A DNA stretch of 64,000 nt from Bin55 sp009840545 (GTDB taxonomy: Bacteria; Pseudomonadota; Gammaproteobacteria; Pseudomonadales; Azotimanducaceae): contig OZ242357.1 in NCBI GenBank assembly GCA_965208815.1, positions 2,108,001-2,172,000 of the forward strand, in the 5' to 3' direction. Positions 1 through 8,162 of this stretch are shown here, piece after piece. The notes below the pieces were generated by a model. That model saw nothing but the letters and a program-made list of their open reading frames with translations, searched no databases and was not told where the DNA came from. The position numbers were made by a program, and so were the translations under genes. Numbering within the stretch: the stretch's first letter is position 1; each line of letters opens with the position of its first letter.

Positions 1-568
1 GTGCGCCATTGTCATACGTCTCGTCCAACTTCAACATCTTTTCAATTAGCAACCTAACTCTTGGCAATTGCACGACGGCTTTCATGTCATCTGAGCGCGC
101 TTCAAGCCATCCTGCCCAAGCACTTGCGAGACCGTATATCACCGACACATCCTTATGTCCAAGCTGGTCGATTGCCAATTCAAACCCACTAAACGGAAGT
201 GACTCGATTTCGCATAGTGACTTCTGCTTCAAACACGCTCCTTTGAACGCCAATTCTCGAGATTTTTCGGTTAAGAATTTCCTCCGTTCAAGGTCAGAGA
301 CAAATGCGGCAGCATACGAACCATAAATCTGCGAAGCCACAAGTACTAGATCCGCGTTTGATTCGTTCTGAAGTAGCAACGCATCAATGAGAATGAGGTA
401 AGCAGGTACCCCGTCCTCTACAACCCGTAGGTCTTCGTTGTTCAGAATGGCCGTGGACAAACTTCGGGCAAAGTCGTTACTTACCCGAGACACCAGCATC
501 TGGCAACCAGACAACATTAGAGTCCCGATCACCAGCGATACTATTACGGCCGTTCGAATACGCTGCAT
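1..568 (-). CDS. TatT-family TRAP-associated lipoprotein (3' end off window)
   Basis: Reading leftwards from the ATG at 568 gives 189 codons with no stop, so the gene runs off the left edge. The N-terminus is a lipoprotein signal: basic MQRIR, a hydrophobic stretch, then LSGC with the lipidated Cys at residue 22. The following pattern (NNEDLRVVEDGVPAYLILIDALL, then LVLVASQIYGSYAAAFV) is typical of the TatT family (tetratricopeptide-like periplasmic lipoproteins that accompany TRAP transporters). Any TRAP genes would lie off the left edge. A GGGAGG ribosome site lies about 13 nt before the ATG, rather far. It likely acts in the periplasm, anchored to the outer membrane. Family assignment is by recognition; the ligand is unknown. 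Confidence 0.75.
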   Translation of the reverse strand, partial: MQRIRTAVIVSLVIGTLMLSGCQMLVSRVSNDFARSLSTAILNNEDLRVVEDGVPAYLILIDALLLQNESNADLVLVASQIYGSYAAAFVSDLERRKFLTEKSRELAFKGACLKQKSLCEIESLPFSGFELAIDQLGHKDVSVIYGLASAWAGWLEARSDDMKAVVQLPRVRLLIEKMLKLDETYDNGA

Positions 569-780
569 GGATCGGTTAATACCTCCCTACTGATGGAAGC
601 ATCAAAATTGGACATGACGATAACAATCTAGTTCAACTCGAAACTCAGAGCGACTGGGAAGAAGGGATCTGACCATCGACTTCATGCAGAACCTTCTTAG
701 AGCGATGCTTCATGGTCCTAGTCACATCTCGACTCGGACTATTGGCAATGCGATTATACGACCTCGGTTCTGGTCTGCAC

Positions 781-789
781 TCTTGATTC
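781..789. repeat. Left target-site duplication of IS copy 1
   Basis: TCTTGATTC here is repeated directly at 2489-2497, on the far side of the element. The final C at 789 can be assigned either to the target or to the IS end, so the duplication is 8 or 9 bp. Confidence 0.8.
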
Positions 790-2488
790 CTTGATATCCG
801 GTTAAGGTCTGCAGAGGTCGGATTCTAGATCATTCCATCCAACGCCAGATAGTTTTTGCTCTTGAATGGGACGAGGATGCCGCCACGAACGCCGAGTGTG
901 CGCGAGAGTCGACGGGGAACCGCATATTTCGGCGCGACTGCGCGTTGGCGCGCTGGTTTTGCGAGTTTTGGGACGAACCGATTCGCGGAAGAGCGGAACT
1001 CTTCGCCGGTACGTGGAACATGTCGCCGCTACGTCAGTCTCGATGTCGCCCGACGCGGCGCTCAGCTTGCGACGGTCTCCCCGAAGCTGTCCGCGGCATG
1101 AAGCAGCCAGGCCAGCTCCCAGTTCGAGCGCGCGAAGTTCAGATACAGACGACGGCCGGTGCGCACCAGCACGGCCACCGTGCGCATCAGGTGCCGGATG
1201 ACGTAGCCGAGGCTGCGGCTCCGCGCCTCCTTGGGCAGCATGCGGTGCTGGACGGCCCGCACCAGCAGCTGGGCGATCAGGGCGCACTCGTAGTACGCCT
1301 GGTTCGCCCGGAACCCCATGCAGCGGGGATGGTGCAGGTTCATCTCCCGCAGCGGGCCCTTGAACGCGTTCTCCTGCCCCTGCTTGCCGCGATGGCGGAG
1401 CACCAGCTCCTTCAGGTCGAGATCGTCGCGCGACACCAGGATCACGGTGTGCCGCGGAAACAGCAGCCGCTCCCCGCCGACCACTTCCTGGCGCACCACC
1501 ACGTAGGTCTGCATGTTGCGCCACCGCGTCGGGCGATGCGTGATCAGCGCCGCCCTCTCGTGCTCGTTGATCTCCTCCCAGTCCGCGTCCTCCAGCACCT
1601 GTGCCGCCGCGTCCAGGATCGGTCGCTTGGCGACCTCCGAGGTCACGCTGACCGAGTAGTCCCAGCCCCGGTCCTCGAAGTGCTCCACCACGTCCCTGCG
1701 GTAGTAGGCGTTGTCCATGCGCCCCCACACCGGAACGCCCGCCAGCAGCGGCTCGACGTCGCGCTCCACCTGCTCGAGCCAGCCGTGGGCGGGATGGGTG
1801 TTGCCCGGCCGAAGACGACCGCTCACCTGGACGTGCCCGACGAAGGCGGCCGCCAGCTGGTAGCCGGTCTCCCCCTGGTAGTCCCTGGCCGCCCCCTCGA
1901 AGCGTCCGCCCCGCACCTCGATCTGCGTGGAGTCCAGAAACAGCGGCACGTAGCCCAGCTCGTCGAGAAAGTGCCGCGCCATCCCCGGAACCACCTCCTG
2001 CGCCATCTTGCGGCCCACCGCCCGCAGCGCGGCGACGTCCGTATCCTCGAAGCGGGCCAGATGCTCCCCCACCCGGCGATGGCTCGGACGCTCCGTGAGA
2101 CCCAGCAGCTCGCACGCCGTCCGGTCCCATCCCAGAACCTCCAGATCCGACAGGGCACCGTTCCCCAGGGCCAGCGAGGCGATCAGCGACCACGTCCTCT
2201 CGGCGTCCGGAACCCCCCGTCGCCGTCGCTTCAGAGAGCGCAGACCCGAGAGCTCGCGAAACAGATCCAGTCGACGCGCCATGCGCGAAAGAAAGCACAG
2301 TCCCCCCGATCCCGTGAGATGGTGATTGCTGAAATCGACCTCGACGCGACGGGGATTTGTTATCATGCTCATACGCCTCCGGTGCGCACCTGACAGGTGA
2401 GTTGTTTTGGAATCGCTATTTTAGCGAAACGACCTGTTATGAGCGCGCCGGATTTTCTTTGGCAATTTCGCTTAACCGGATATCAAGG
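789..2488 (-). mobile_element. IS1380-like insertion sequence, copy 1 (1700 bp)
   Basis: The element is bounded by perfect 18-bp inverted repeats, CCTTGATATCCGGTTAAG at 789-806 and its reverse complement at 2471-2488. It carries one transposase gene on the minus strand and about 270 bp of non-coding DNA beyond the stop. It is much richer in GC than the host genes around it, which points to acquisition from a high-GC donor. It sits in the gap between the TatT lipoprotein gene and the DUF5916 gene, flanked by matching direct repeats, so the insertion is intact. A second copy lies inverted at 37268-38967. I saw two single-base differences between the copies: one in the transposase (2080 against 37676, His98 to Pro) and one in the 3' non-coding part. 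Confidence 0.93.
1062..2372 (-). CDS. IS1380-like DDE transposase
   Basis: A 436-aa transposase with an RNase-H-like core. Candidate catalytic residues are D147 (FLDST), D220 (GRMDN) and E334 (GQENAFKG). The C-terminal block (MGFRANQAYYECALIAQLL, then an HLMRTVAVLVRTGRR stretch) matches the IS1380/DDE_Tnp_1_4 pattern better than IS4 proper. The first ATG is only 4 nt from GGAGG; the second, two codons in, is better spaced and may be the true start. Upstream, inside the element, lie two short palindromes (described at copy 2) that could regulate it. The whole gene is GC-rich, and long open frames on the opposite strand are by-products of that composition. Confidence 0.9.
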   Translation of the reverse strand: MSMITNPRRVEVDFSNHHLTGSGGLCFLSRMARRLDLFRELSGLRSLKRRRRGVPDAERTWSLIASLALGNGALSDLEVLGWDRTACELLGLTERPSHRRVGEHLARFEDTDVAALRAVGRKMAQEVVPGMARHFLDELGYVPLFLDSTQIEVRGGRFEGAARDYQGETGYQLAAAFVGHVQVSGRLRPGNTHPAHGWLEQVERDVEPLLAGVPVWGRMDNAYYRRDVVEHFEDRGWDYSVSVTSEVAKRPILDAAAQVLEDADWEEINEHERAALITHRPTRWRNMQTYVVVRQEVVGGERLLFPRHTVILVSRDDLDLKELVLRHRGKQGQENAFKGPLREMNLHHPRCMGFRANQAYYECALIAQLLVRAVQHRMLPKEARSRSLGYVIRHLMRTVAVLVRTGRRLYLNFARSNWELAWLLHAADSFGETVAS

Positions 2489-2497
2489 TCTTGATTC
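2489..2497. repeat. Right target-site duplication of IS copy 1
   Basis: TCTTGATTC, the direct repeat of 781-789. Its presence shows that both ends of this copy still face their original target DNA. Confidence 0.8.
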
Positions 2498-2784
2498 AGT
2501 TCTTCAAAACCATGAGACTCTCATTGGAAAAACACTTCGTACTGATTAATAAATTAAGTAAAAAATATTGTATAAATGCATCTTTACGGGTATTTTGTAT
2601 AATAAAATTAATATCTAATTTAACTTTATTAAATCTCAAGGCGTCAAGGAGAGCAATGATCACCATTGAAGGAGAAATTCGGACATTTCTTTGTATGTTT
2701 CAATACAATGCGCCTTTACGCGCTCCTCGACCGTCGTTCAATCGCTCGGTCAACTCTTTTCGATTTGTGCTTCGGAGGCATTCC
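2498..2784. other. AT-rich leader between IS copy 1 and the DUF5916 gene
   Basis: About 290 bases with no convincing gene. Roughly 2540-2640 is extremely AT-rich, with TTTGTATAATAA around 2595, and probably holds the promoter of the downstream gene. The IS landed at its upstream edge. No operator was recognised. Confidence 0.5.
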
Positions 2785-4904
2785 ATGTTCGAACGGATCC
2801 TCGCAGTGCTACTCACACTCTCGTGCAGCGCGACACTTGCACAGACCGATCCTACATTTCGGCCGAAACGACTGCGATAGCGTTGTCGGCGAAACCCGAA
2901 CTAGACGGAAAGGTTCGGGGCGATCCAGTATGGGAAGCCGAAACGCCGATTTCGAACTTCAGTCAATTGCGCCCAGAAAACGGAGAACCAGCATCCCACC
3001 ATACAGAGGTTTACTTTGGCTACACTGAATCGGCACTACACATAGCGTTCCTGTGCTACGAGGACGATCCAAGTCAAATTGTTGTATCTAGCAACGGCGA
3101 CTTATCAGATTCTGTCGCAATAGTTCTGGATACCTTCTTGAACGGACGTACCGGCTTTGTGTTTGCAACCAACCCAAATGGGCCGCTTTGGGACGGAGCT
3201 CTCTCTAGCGGCAACACCGACTGGAACTGGTCGACCACCTGGCGGGTCGAGTCACGTCGCACGCCGTTCGGCTGGAGTACAGAAATGGAAATTCCATTTA
3301 GTTCGTTGCGTTATGGACACGACAAAGTACAAACATGGGGAGTAAACATTGCACGCGTAACGATCACTGACAACGAAATATCCTATTGGTCTCCCGTACC
3401 CGCTCAATTCAACATGTATCGAATCGATTTAGCGGGTCGGATTCATGGCATTGGTGTACCCGCCATGAATCGAAGTCTTCGATTCACTCCATACGCTAGG
3501 ACCGGCGAAGTTCAGTCAGATTTCTCCGACCATGACCAGGGAAATGATGCAGGATTTGACGTGAAGTATTCGATTACATCCCGCTTGACGTTGGATGCAA
3601 CCTTCAACACCGACTTTGCTCAGGTGGAATCGGATCAGCTTCAGGTCAATCTTGGTCGTTATGCACTGTTCTTTCCAGAAACTCGTCCGTTCTTTCTGGA
3701 AAACCAAGCACTGTTTACGGTGGGTGTACCTTGGCAAACTCAACTTTTTCACAGTCGACGAATTGGAATCGCACCAAATGGGCAACGCCTCCGGATCGAC
3801 GGGGGAGTTCGCGTCACAGGAAAGATCGCAGACCAAACAAACTTGGGGTTTCTTCAGATGAGATCCGACTCACACGCAAGTGACGATAAGTCGGATTTCA
3901 CAGTGCTGCGATTGAGCAGAGACTTGAAGAATCGTTCCTCGGTAGGCTTTCTCGGTTCAAGAAGGCGAGACAACCTTTCGACTGGCGACACGTGGGGCAT
4001 AAATGGTTCCTTTGGGATTGGAGAACGCACCGATATCCACACATTTGTGGCTACAACTCGAAGCGATGCCTACAGTTCGGACGAACACGCATTCAATGTC
4101 TACGTGAACCATAGCTCACCAACTTGGAAATACCAAGCATGGATACATGAAGTAGGCAAAGGATTCAATCCTGAAGTTGGCTTTGTGTCTCGAAGAAACA
4201 TGCGAACAACTGGTGGAGTACTGCGCTACACCCATGCAGTCGACGACTTTGTTGGTCTTAAAGAGTGGAACCAGTACTACTCCGTCAGCATGACTCGAAA
4301 CTTGGATGGCTACTTGGAGAATGGTGGTCTCCATCTCGAACTTTGGCCCGTGTGGGACAACGGGGCGGACGGATGGGTAGCCGTCGATTTTCAATACGAG
4401 GAGGTTCGGGATCCTTTTCCAGTGGCAGGTGTACTCATACCGCCTGGAAAGTACAACACCAAGCAATTCGTGCTTGCTGGAAATCTTCCAAATACCCATC
4501 GAATTCGAGGCGGGGCTTTTCTCTCTAACGGCGGGTTCTACAACGGAAAGCTCTTAAACACAAATGCGTTCTTTAGCTACCAACAAGACGAATCATTGAG
4601 TTTCAGTGTCGGATACCAACATCGAAGAATTGGATTCCCTACGTTGGAAAAGGATGTCACAGTGGCGAATGGGAATGTGGGATTTGCGTATTCATTTACG
4701 CCGCAGAGTGGAATCTTCGGACAGCTTCAACGCAATCGCATCGACGACATTTGGTCAGTCAATTTACGATATCGGTGGCAAAGGAACGCCAATTCCGGGT
4801 TGTACATCGTCTATTCTTACTTCGGCTTGGGCACAGACGATGACACCTTGGAGCATCAAGAGTTTGTTGTCAAGTACAGTCACGCCTTCGATGTACTGAA
4901 CTAA
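2785..4904 (+). CDS. DUF5916 outer-membrane protein, signal peptide in another frame
   Basis: The downstream frame is a DUF5916 protein: an N-terminal CBM9-like domain (ALSAKPELDGKVRGDPVWEAE, then TEVYFGYTESALHIAF) followed by a long beta-barrel-like region rich in aromatic alternations and a C-terminal strand. That frame opens upstream at 2691 but has no signal peptide there. A good one, MFERILAVLLTLSCSATLAQ, starts at ATG 2785, preceded by GGAGG (2774-2778), but in a different frame that stops at 2880. A one-base shift between about 2840 and 2880 would join the two into a protein of about 700 aa. This may be a sequencing error or a real inactivating mutation. The family is common in Bacteroidetes and Gammaproteobacteria; its function is not settled. 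Confidence 0.75.
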
Positions 4905-5098
4905 ATTTGGGATTCGGAAATCCTCCTCGAAAACTCAAAACACTGTGACCTCGGTCCATCTGGACTTGACCGTATGGGTAGAACCAGTCAGAACCACAGG
5001 CCACTCATCCGCCGTTAGGAACAAGCTCTCACGGAACGGGTTTCGACCTCTCGACTCGAACGATTTCGAACCATACTCAAGAAATTACTACTTTTGAC

Positions 5099-5126
5099 TT
5101 GAAATCAGAAAAGTTGCCACTATCAT
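5099..5126 (+). promoter_or_regulatory. Predicted sigma70-type groESL promoter
   Basis: TTGAAA (5099-5104), a 16-nt spacer, then TATCAT (5121-5126). The predicted start point, near 5133, falls on the left arm of the CIRCE operator, the usual arrangement for HrcA-repressed promoters. Confidence 0.55.
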
Positions 5127-5130
5127 ACGC

Positions 5131-5167
5131 AACGATTAGCACTCTCCCATCGAGAGTGCTAATCGTT
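5131..5167 (+). promoter_or_regulatory. CIRCE operator (HrcA binding site)
   Basis: A perfect consensus CIRCE, TTAGCACTC-N9-GAGTGCTAA, occupies 5136-5162. The palindrome extends 5 bp further on each side (AACGA/TCGTT), giving 14-bp perfect arms. It lies 30 nt before the groES start and overlaps the predicted transcription start, so chaperonin expression is expected to be repressed by HrcA and released on heat shock. No hrcA gene is in this window. Confidence 0.95.
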
Positions 5168-5196
5168 GTTTCAAGAGAATCTTGGGAGACAGACAC

Positions 5197-5487
5197 ATGA
5201 ATATTCGACCACTTCAGGACAGAGTCGTTGTACGCCGTCTCGACGAAGAGACGATGTCGGCAGGCGGTATCGTACTGCCGGATTCTGCTTCGGAAAAACC
5301 AAGCCAAGGTGAAATCCTGGCAGTTGGACCAGGCAAAGTTCTCGACAACGGCGATGTACGTGCCCCCGACGTTTCAGTCGGTGACAAAGTGATTTTCGGT
5401 CAGTACGGCGGCAACACAGTAAAGCTTGATGGAGAGGAATTGCTAATCCTCCAGGAAAGCGAAATTTTTGGCGTCGTTGAAGACTAG
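5197..5487 (+). CDS. groES: Co-chaperonin GroES
   Basis: A 96-aa Hsp10 that caps the GroEL folding chamber in the cytoplasm. The start at ATG 5197 gives the standard N-terminus MNIRPLQDRVVVRR, with GGGAGA upstream; the in-frame TTG at 5182 would add five non-homologous residues. The mobile loop (EETMSAGGIVLPDSA, about residues 17-31) and the C-terminal ILQESEIFGVVED are intact. groEL follows after 22 nt, and both are controlled by the CIRCE site just upstream. Confidence 0.97.
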   Translation: MNIRPLQDRVVVRRLDEETMSAGGIVLPDSASEKPSQGEILAVGPGKVLDNGDVRAPDVSVGDKVIFGQYGGNTVKLDGEELLILQESEIFGVVED

Positions 5488-5509
5488 GCACTAGCAACAG
5501 GAGATACAC

Positions 5510-7144
5510 ATGAGCGCAAAGGAAGTCAAATTTTCAGACGACGCTCGAGCAAGAATGCTCAATGGCGTCAATGTTCTTGCGGATGCTGTGAAGGTTACGT
5601 TGGGTCCTAAGGGACGTAATGTGATCCTCGACAAATCGTTCGGTGCACCCACCGTGACGAAGGATGGCGTCTCAGTAGCCAAGGAAATCGAACTGCAGGA
5701 CAAGTTCGAAAACATGGGTGCACAGATGGTCAAGGAAGTCGCAAGTCAAACTTCCGATGAAGCCGGTGATGGCACTACAACTGCAACGGTGCTTGCACAA
5801 GGCATTTTGGTTGAAGGACTGAAATCGGTAGCCGCTGGCATGAATCCAATGGACCTCAAACGAGGAATTGACAAAGCAGTAGCTGCGGCAGTAAGTGAAA
5901 TTGAGGACATGTCCACTCCCTGCGAAGACTCCACGTCCATTGCACAGGTTGGAACGGTTTCTGCCAATAGCGACTCCTCCGTTGGCCAGATCATCGCTGA
6001 GGCGATGGAAAAAGTTGGTAAGGAAGGGGTCATAACCGTAGAAGAAGGCAGCGGGCTCGAAAACGAGCTTGATGTGGTTGAAGGAATGCAATTCGACCGC
6101 GGGTACTTGTCTCCTTATTTCATCAACAACCAAGATTCCATGTCTGCGGAATTGGAAGAACCGTACATATTGTTGTGCGACAAGAAAATTTCTAACATCC
6201 GAGACATGATTCCGGTGCTGGAGTCTGTAGCCAAGTCTGGCAAGTCGCTGATGGTCATAGCCGAAGACATTGAAGGCGAAGCTCTGGCCACGTTGGTTGT
6301 GAACAACATGCGTGGGATCGTAAAAATCGCTGCTGCAAAAGCGCCAGGTTTCGGAGATCGACGCAAGGCCATGTTGCAGGACATTGCGACACTCACTGGT
6401 GCTCAGGTCATTTCCGAAGAAGTCGGATTGACTCTCGAAGGTACCTCACTTGACGATCTCGGAACTGCCAAGCGAATTTCCAGTACCAAGGAAAACACCA
6501 CAATTGTGGACGGTGCCGGTGCGAAAGATGAAATCGAAGGCCGAATCAAACAGATTCGTCAAGAGATTGAAGACACCACTTCCGACTACGATCGCGAAAA
6601 GCTCCAAGAGCGGTTGGCAAAACTTGCAGGTGGCGTAGCAGTCATAAAGGTTGGAGCCCCTACGGAAATCGAAATGAAAGAGAAGAAGGCGCGCGTCGAA
6701 GATGCGCTGCATTCAACTCGAGCTGCGGTTGAAGAAGGTATTGTGCCTGGTGGAGGAGTTGCACTCATTCGAGCACTGCAGAAAATCGATGTTCTCAGAG
6801 GCGAGAATGAAGACCAAAACGTCGGCATTCAGATCGCACTCCGAGCCATGAGTCATCCACTTCGTCAGATTGCTGAGAACGCCGGTGCGGAACCAGCCGT
6901 AGTTGTGGATAAAGTTCGGGATCTTGACAACAATCACGGATTTGACGGAGCTACAGGCGAATATGGCGACATGATTGAGCTTGGAATTCCAGATCCCGCC
7001 AAAGTTGTCCGAGCAGCCCTGCAAGCTGCGGCATCGGTTGCTGGTTTGATGATCACAACAGAAGCCATGATCAGCGAAATGCCTGAAGATACACCACCTC
7101 CTGCACCTGGCGGTGGAATGCCCGACATGGGTGGCATGATGTAG
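5510..7144 (+). CDS. groEL: Chaperonin GroEL
   Basis: A 544-aa Hsp60 of full length. Family landmarks: KEVKFSDDARARMLNGVNVLADAVKVTLGPKGRNV at the N-terminus, the ATP-site GDGTTTATVLA near residue 85, and the Gly/Met-rich C-terminal tail ending GGMPDMGGMM. It forms the double-ring folding machine with GroES. AGGAG lies just before the ATG. A strong terminator follows 47 nt after the stop, so the operon is bicistronic. Confidence 0.98.
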   Translation: MSAKEVKFSDDARARMLNGVNVLADAVKVTLGPKGRNVILDKSFGAPTVTKDGVSVAKEIELQDKFENMGAQMVKEVASQTSDEAGDGTTTATVLAQGILVEGLKSVAAGMNPMDLKRGIDKAVAAAVSEIEDMSTPCEDSTSIAQVGTVSANSDSSVGQIIAEAMEKVGKEGVITVEEGSGLENELDVVEGMQFDRGYLSPYFINNQDSMSAELEEPYILLCDKKISNIRDMIPVLESVAKSGKSLMVIAEDIEGEALATLVVNNMRGIVKIAAAKAPGFGDRRKAMLQDIATLTGAQVISEEVGLTLEGTSLDDLGTAKRISSTKENTTIVDGAGAKDEIEGRIKQIRQEIEDTTSDYDREKLQERLAKLAGGVAVIKVGAPTEIEMKEKKARVEDALHSTRAAVEEGIVPGGGVALIRALQKIDVLRGENEDQNVGIQIALRAMSHPLRQIAENAGAEPAVVVDKVRDLDNNHGFDGATGEYGDMIELGIPDPAKVVRAALQAAASVAGLMITTEAMISEMPEDTPPPAPGGGMPDMGGMM

Positions 7145-7191
7145 CAAGTATGCGGGTAGCTCTAGGTTGCCCACTTGCATCCCTTTGATGG

Positions 7192-7223
7192 TGCGGCCCA
7201 CATAAAGTGGGCCGCATTTTTTT
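7192..7223 (+). terminator. Rho-independent terminator of groESL
   Basis: A perfect 10-bp stem TGCGGCCCAC/GTGGGCCGCA with loop ATAAA, followed directly by seven T residues (7217-7223). Confidence 0.95.
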
Positions 7224-7440
7224 GATAGTGATTTCATCTTGTTTCACTAGACCCACGTAGTGAACATCCAAGGAGAGTACGCTCACATGTGCGTGTGGCC
7301 GTCGAGGCAAGAGAACTGGGCGAATTGGACTACAAGCACTCCTCCGTCGCTCCCCATCAGACTTTCGCTCCAACGATGAAGTAGGTCAACATTACCCCGG
7401 CGACCCGATAATGTCTTCGGCGACGCGGCCCCGGGCGCGC

Positions 7441-7883
7441 CACTTCAGAGAGCTACGTGAGTCTCGAAAAGTTCTCAATCCTCCAATGAGAATCGGCAGC
7501 CACCCCGATTTTCCATTTCCTAAGAAGAGACGTCCCCACACTCGAACAAATTTCATGGTTCCGCCGTAAGTCCTGGGATCGTGACTGCCACCGCATGCGT
7601 TCTTCCTAGTCCCGATTCGGCTGGAGAAGTGATCTTAGGTGCGGTGTTTGTATGTCCACCAGCATGGACGCAGTTATTGACTCAGGCATTAGCATTGGTG
7701 ACTGACATAGGAGGAATGCTTGCACACGGACCCATCATCGCGCGGGAATTTCGAATTCCTGCGGTACTTGGACTAGGCGACGCGACGAGAAAGATACAGA
7801 CAGGTGACCTTCTCACCGTAGACGGAAACAGTGGAGCGGTTCAAGTGGTTCCAGTCGATAGCACAGATCCTTCCAATACGTGA
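7441..7883 (+). pseudogene. Remnant of a PEP-utilising enzyme (swivelling domain)
   Basis: Two frames together encode the C-terminus of a PEP-synthase-like protein. One frame gives HFRELRESRKVLNPPMRIG and ends at a TAA at 7567. The other is open from 7524 and gives FHGSAVSPGIVTA, then TDIGGMLAHGPIIAREF and IPAVLGLGDATRKIQTG, the mobile phosphohistidine domain with its SH/AHG motif. A frameshift at about 7524-7550 joins them. The ATP-grasp and PEP-binding domains expected upstream are absent: 7224-7440 shows no clear matching sequence. I therefore read this as a decayed fragment, not a working small protein. The domain call is strong; the exact parent enzyme is unknown. Bases 7884-8162 show nothing further. 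Confidence 0.75.
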
Positions 7884-8162
7884 GTTATTCACAGCACAAG
7901 AAGAGCCAATGCTCCGACAATGAAACGCGGCTTCTCTATTGAATTTCATCGATTTGCTCTCTAGGTTCAGCTTGTGATTTACGGGAATGATTCGATGATG
8001 CCCTGAAAATCCTCCCAACAAGGACGTGATTGAGTCTTGTCGAGTTCATACTGAGCAAGATCCGGAGTCTTGAGACCCACAAGAGCAAGACCATACTTAC
8101 CTAATCCTTTGCATTGCTCCGTTTTGATATGGTTTGCACTCTTAGGATCGAGATCCTTCCAA

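Noticed and set aside
9..326. 105-aa open frame on the plus strand
   Set aside because: It lies opposite the TatT lipoprotein gene, which has a signal peptide and family motifs.
802..2393. Long open frames of 482-498 codons overlapping the transposase on other frames and strands, also at 37363-38954
   Set aside because: They follow from the high GC content of the IS; the translations are Gly/Ala/Arg- or His/Pro-rich without domain character, and the transposase in the same DNA is clearly the gene.
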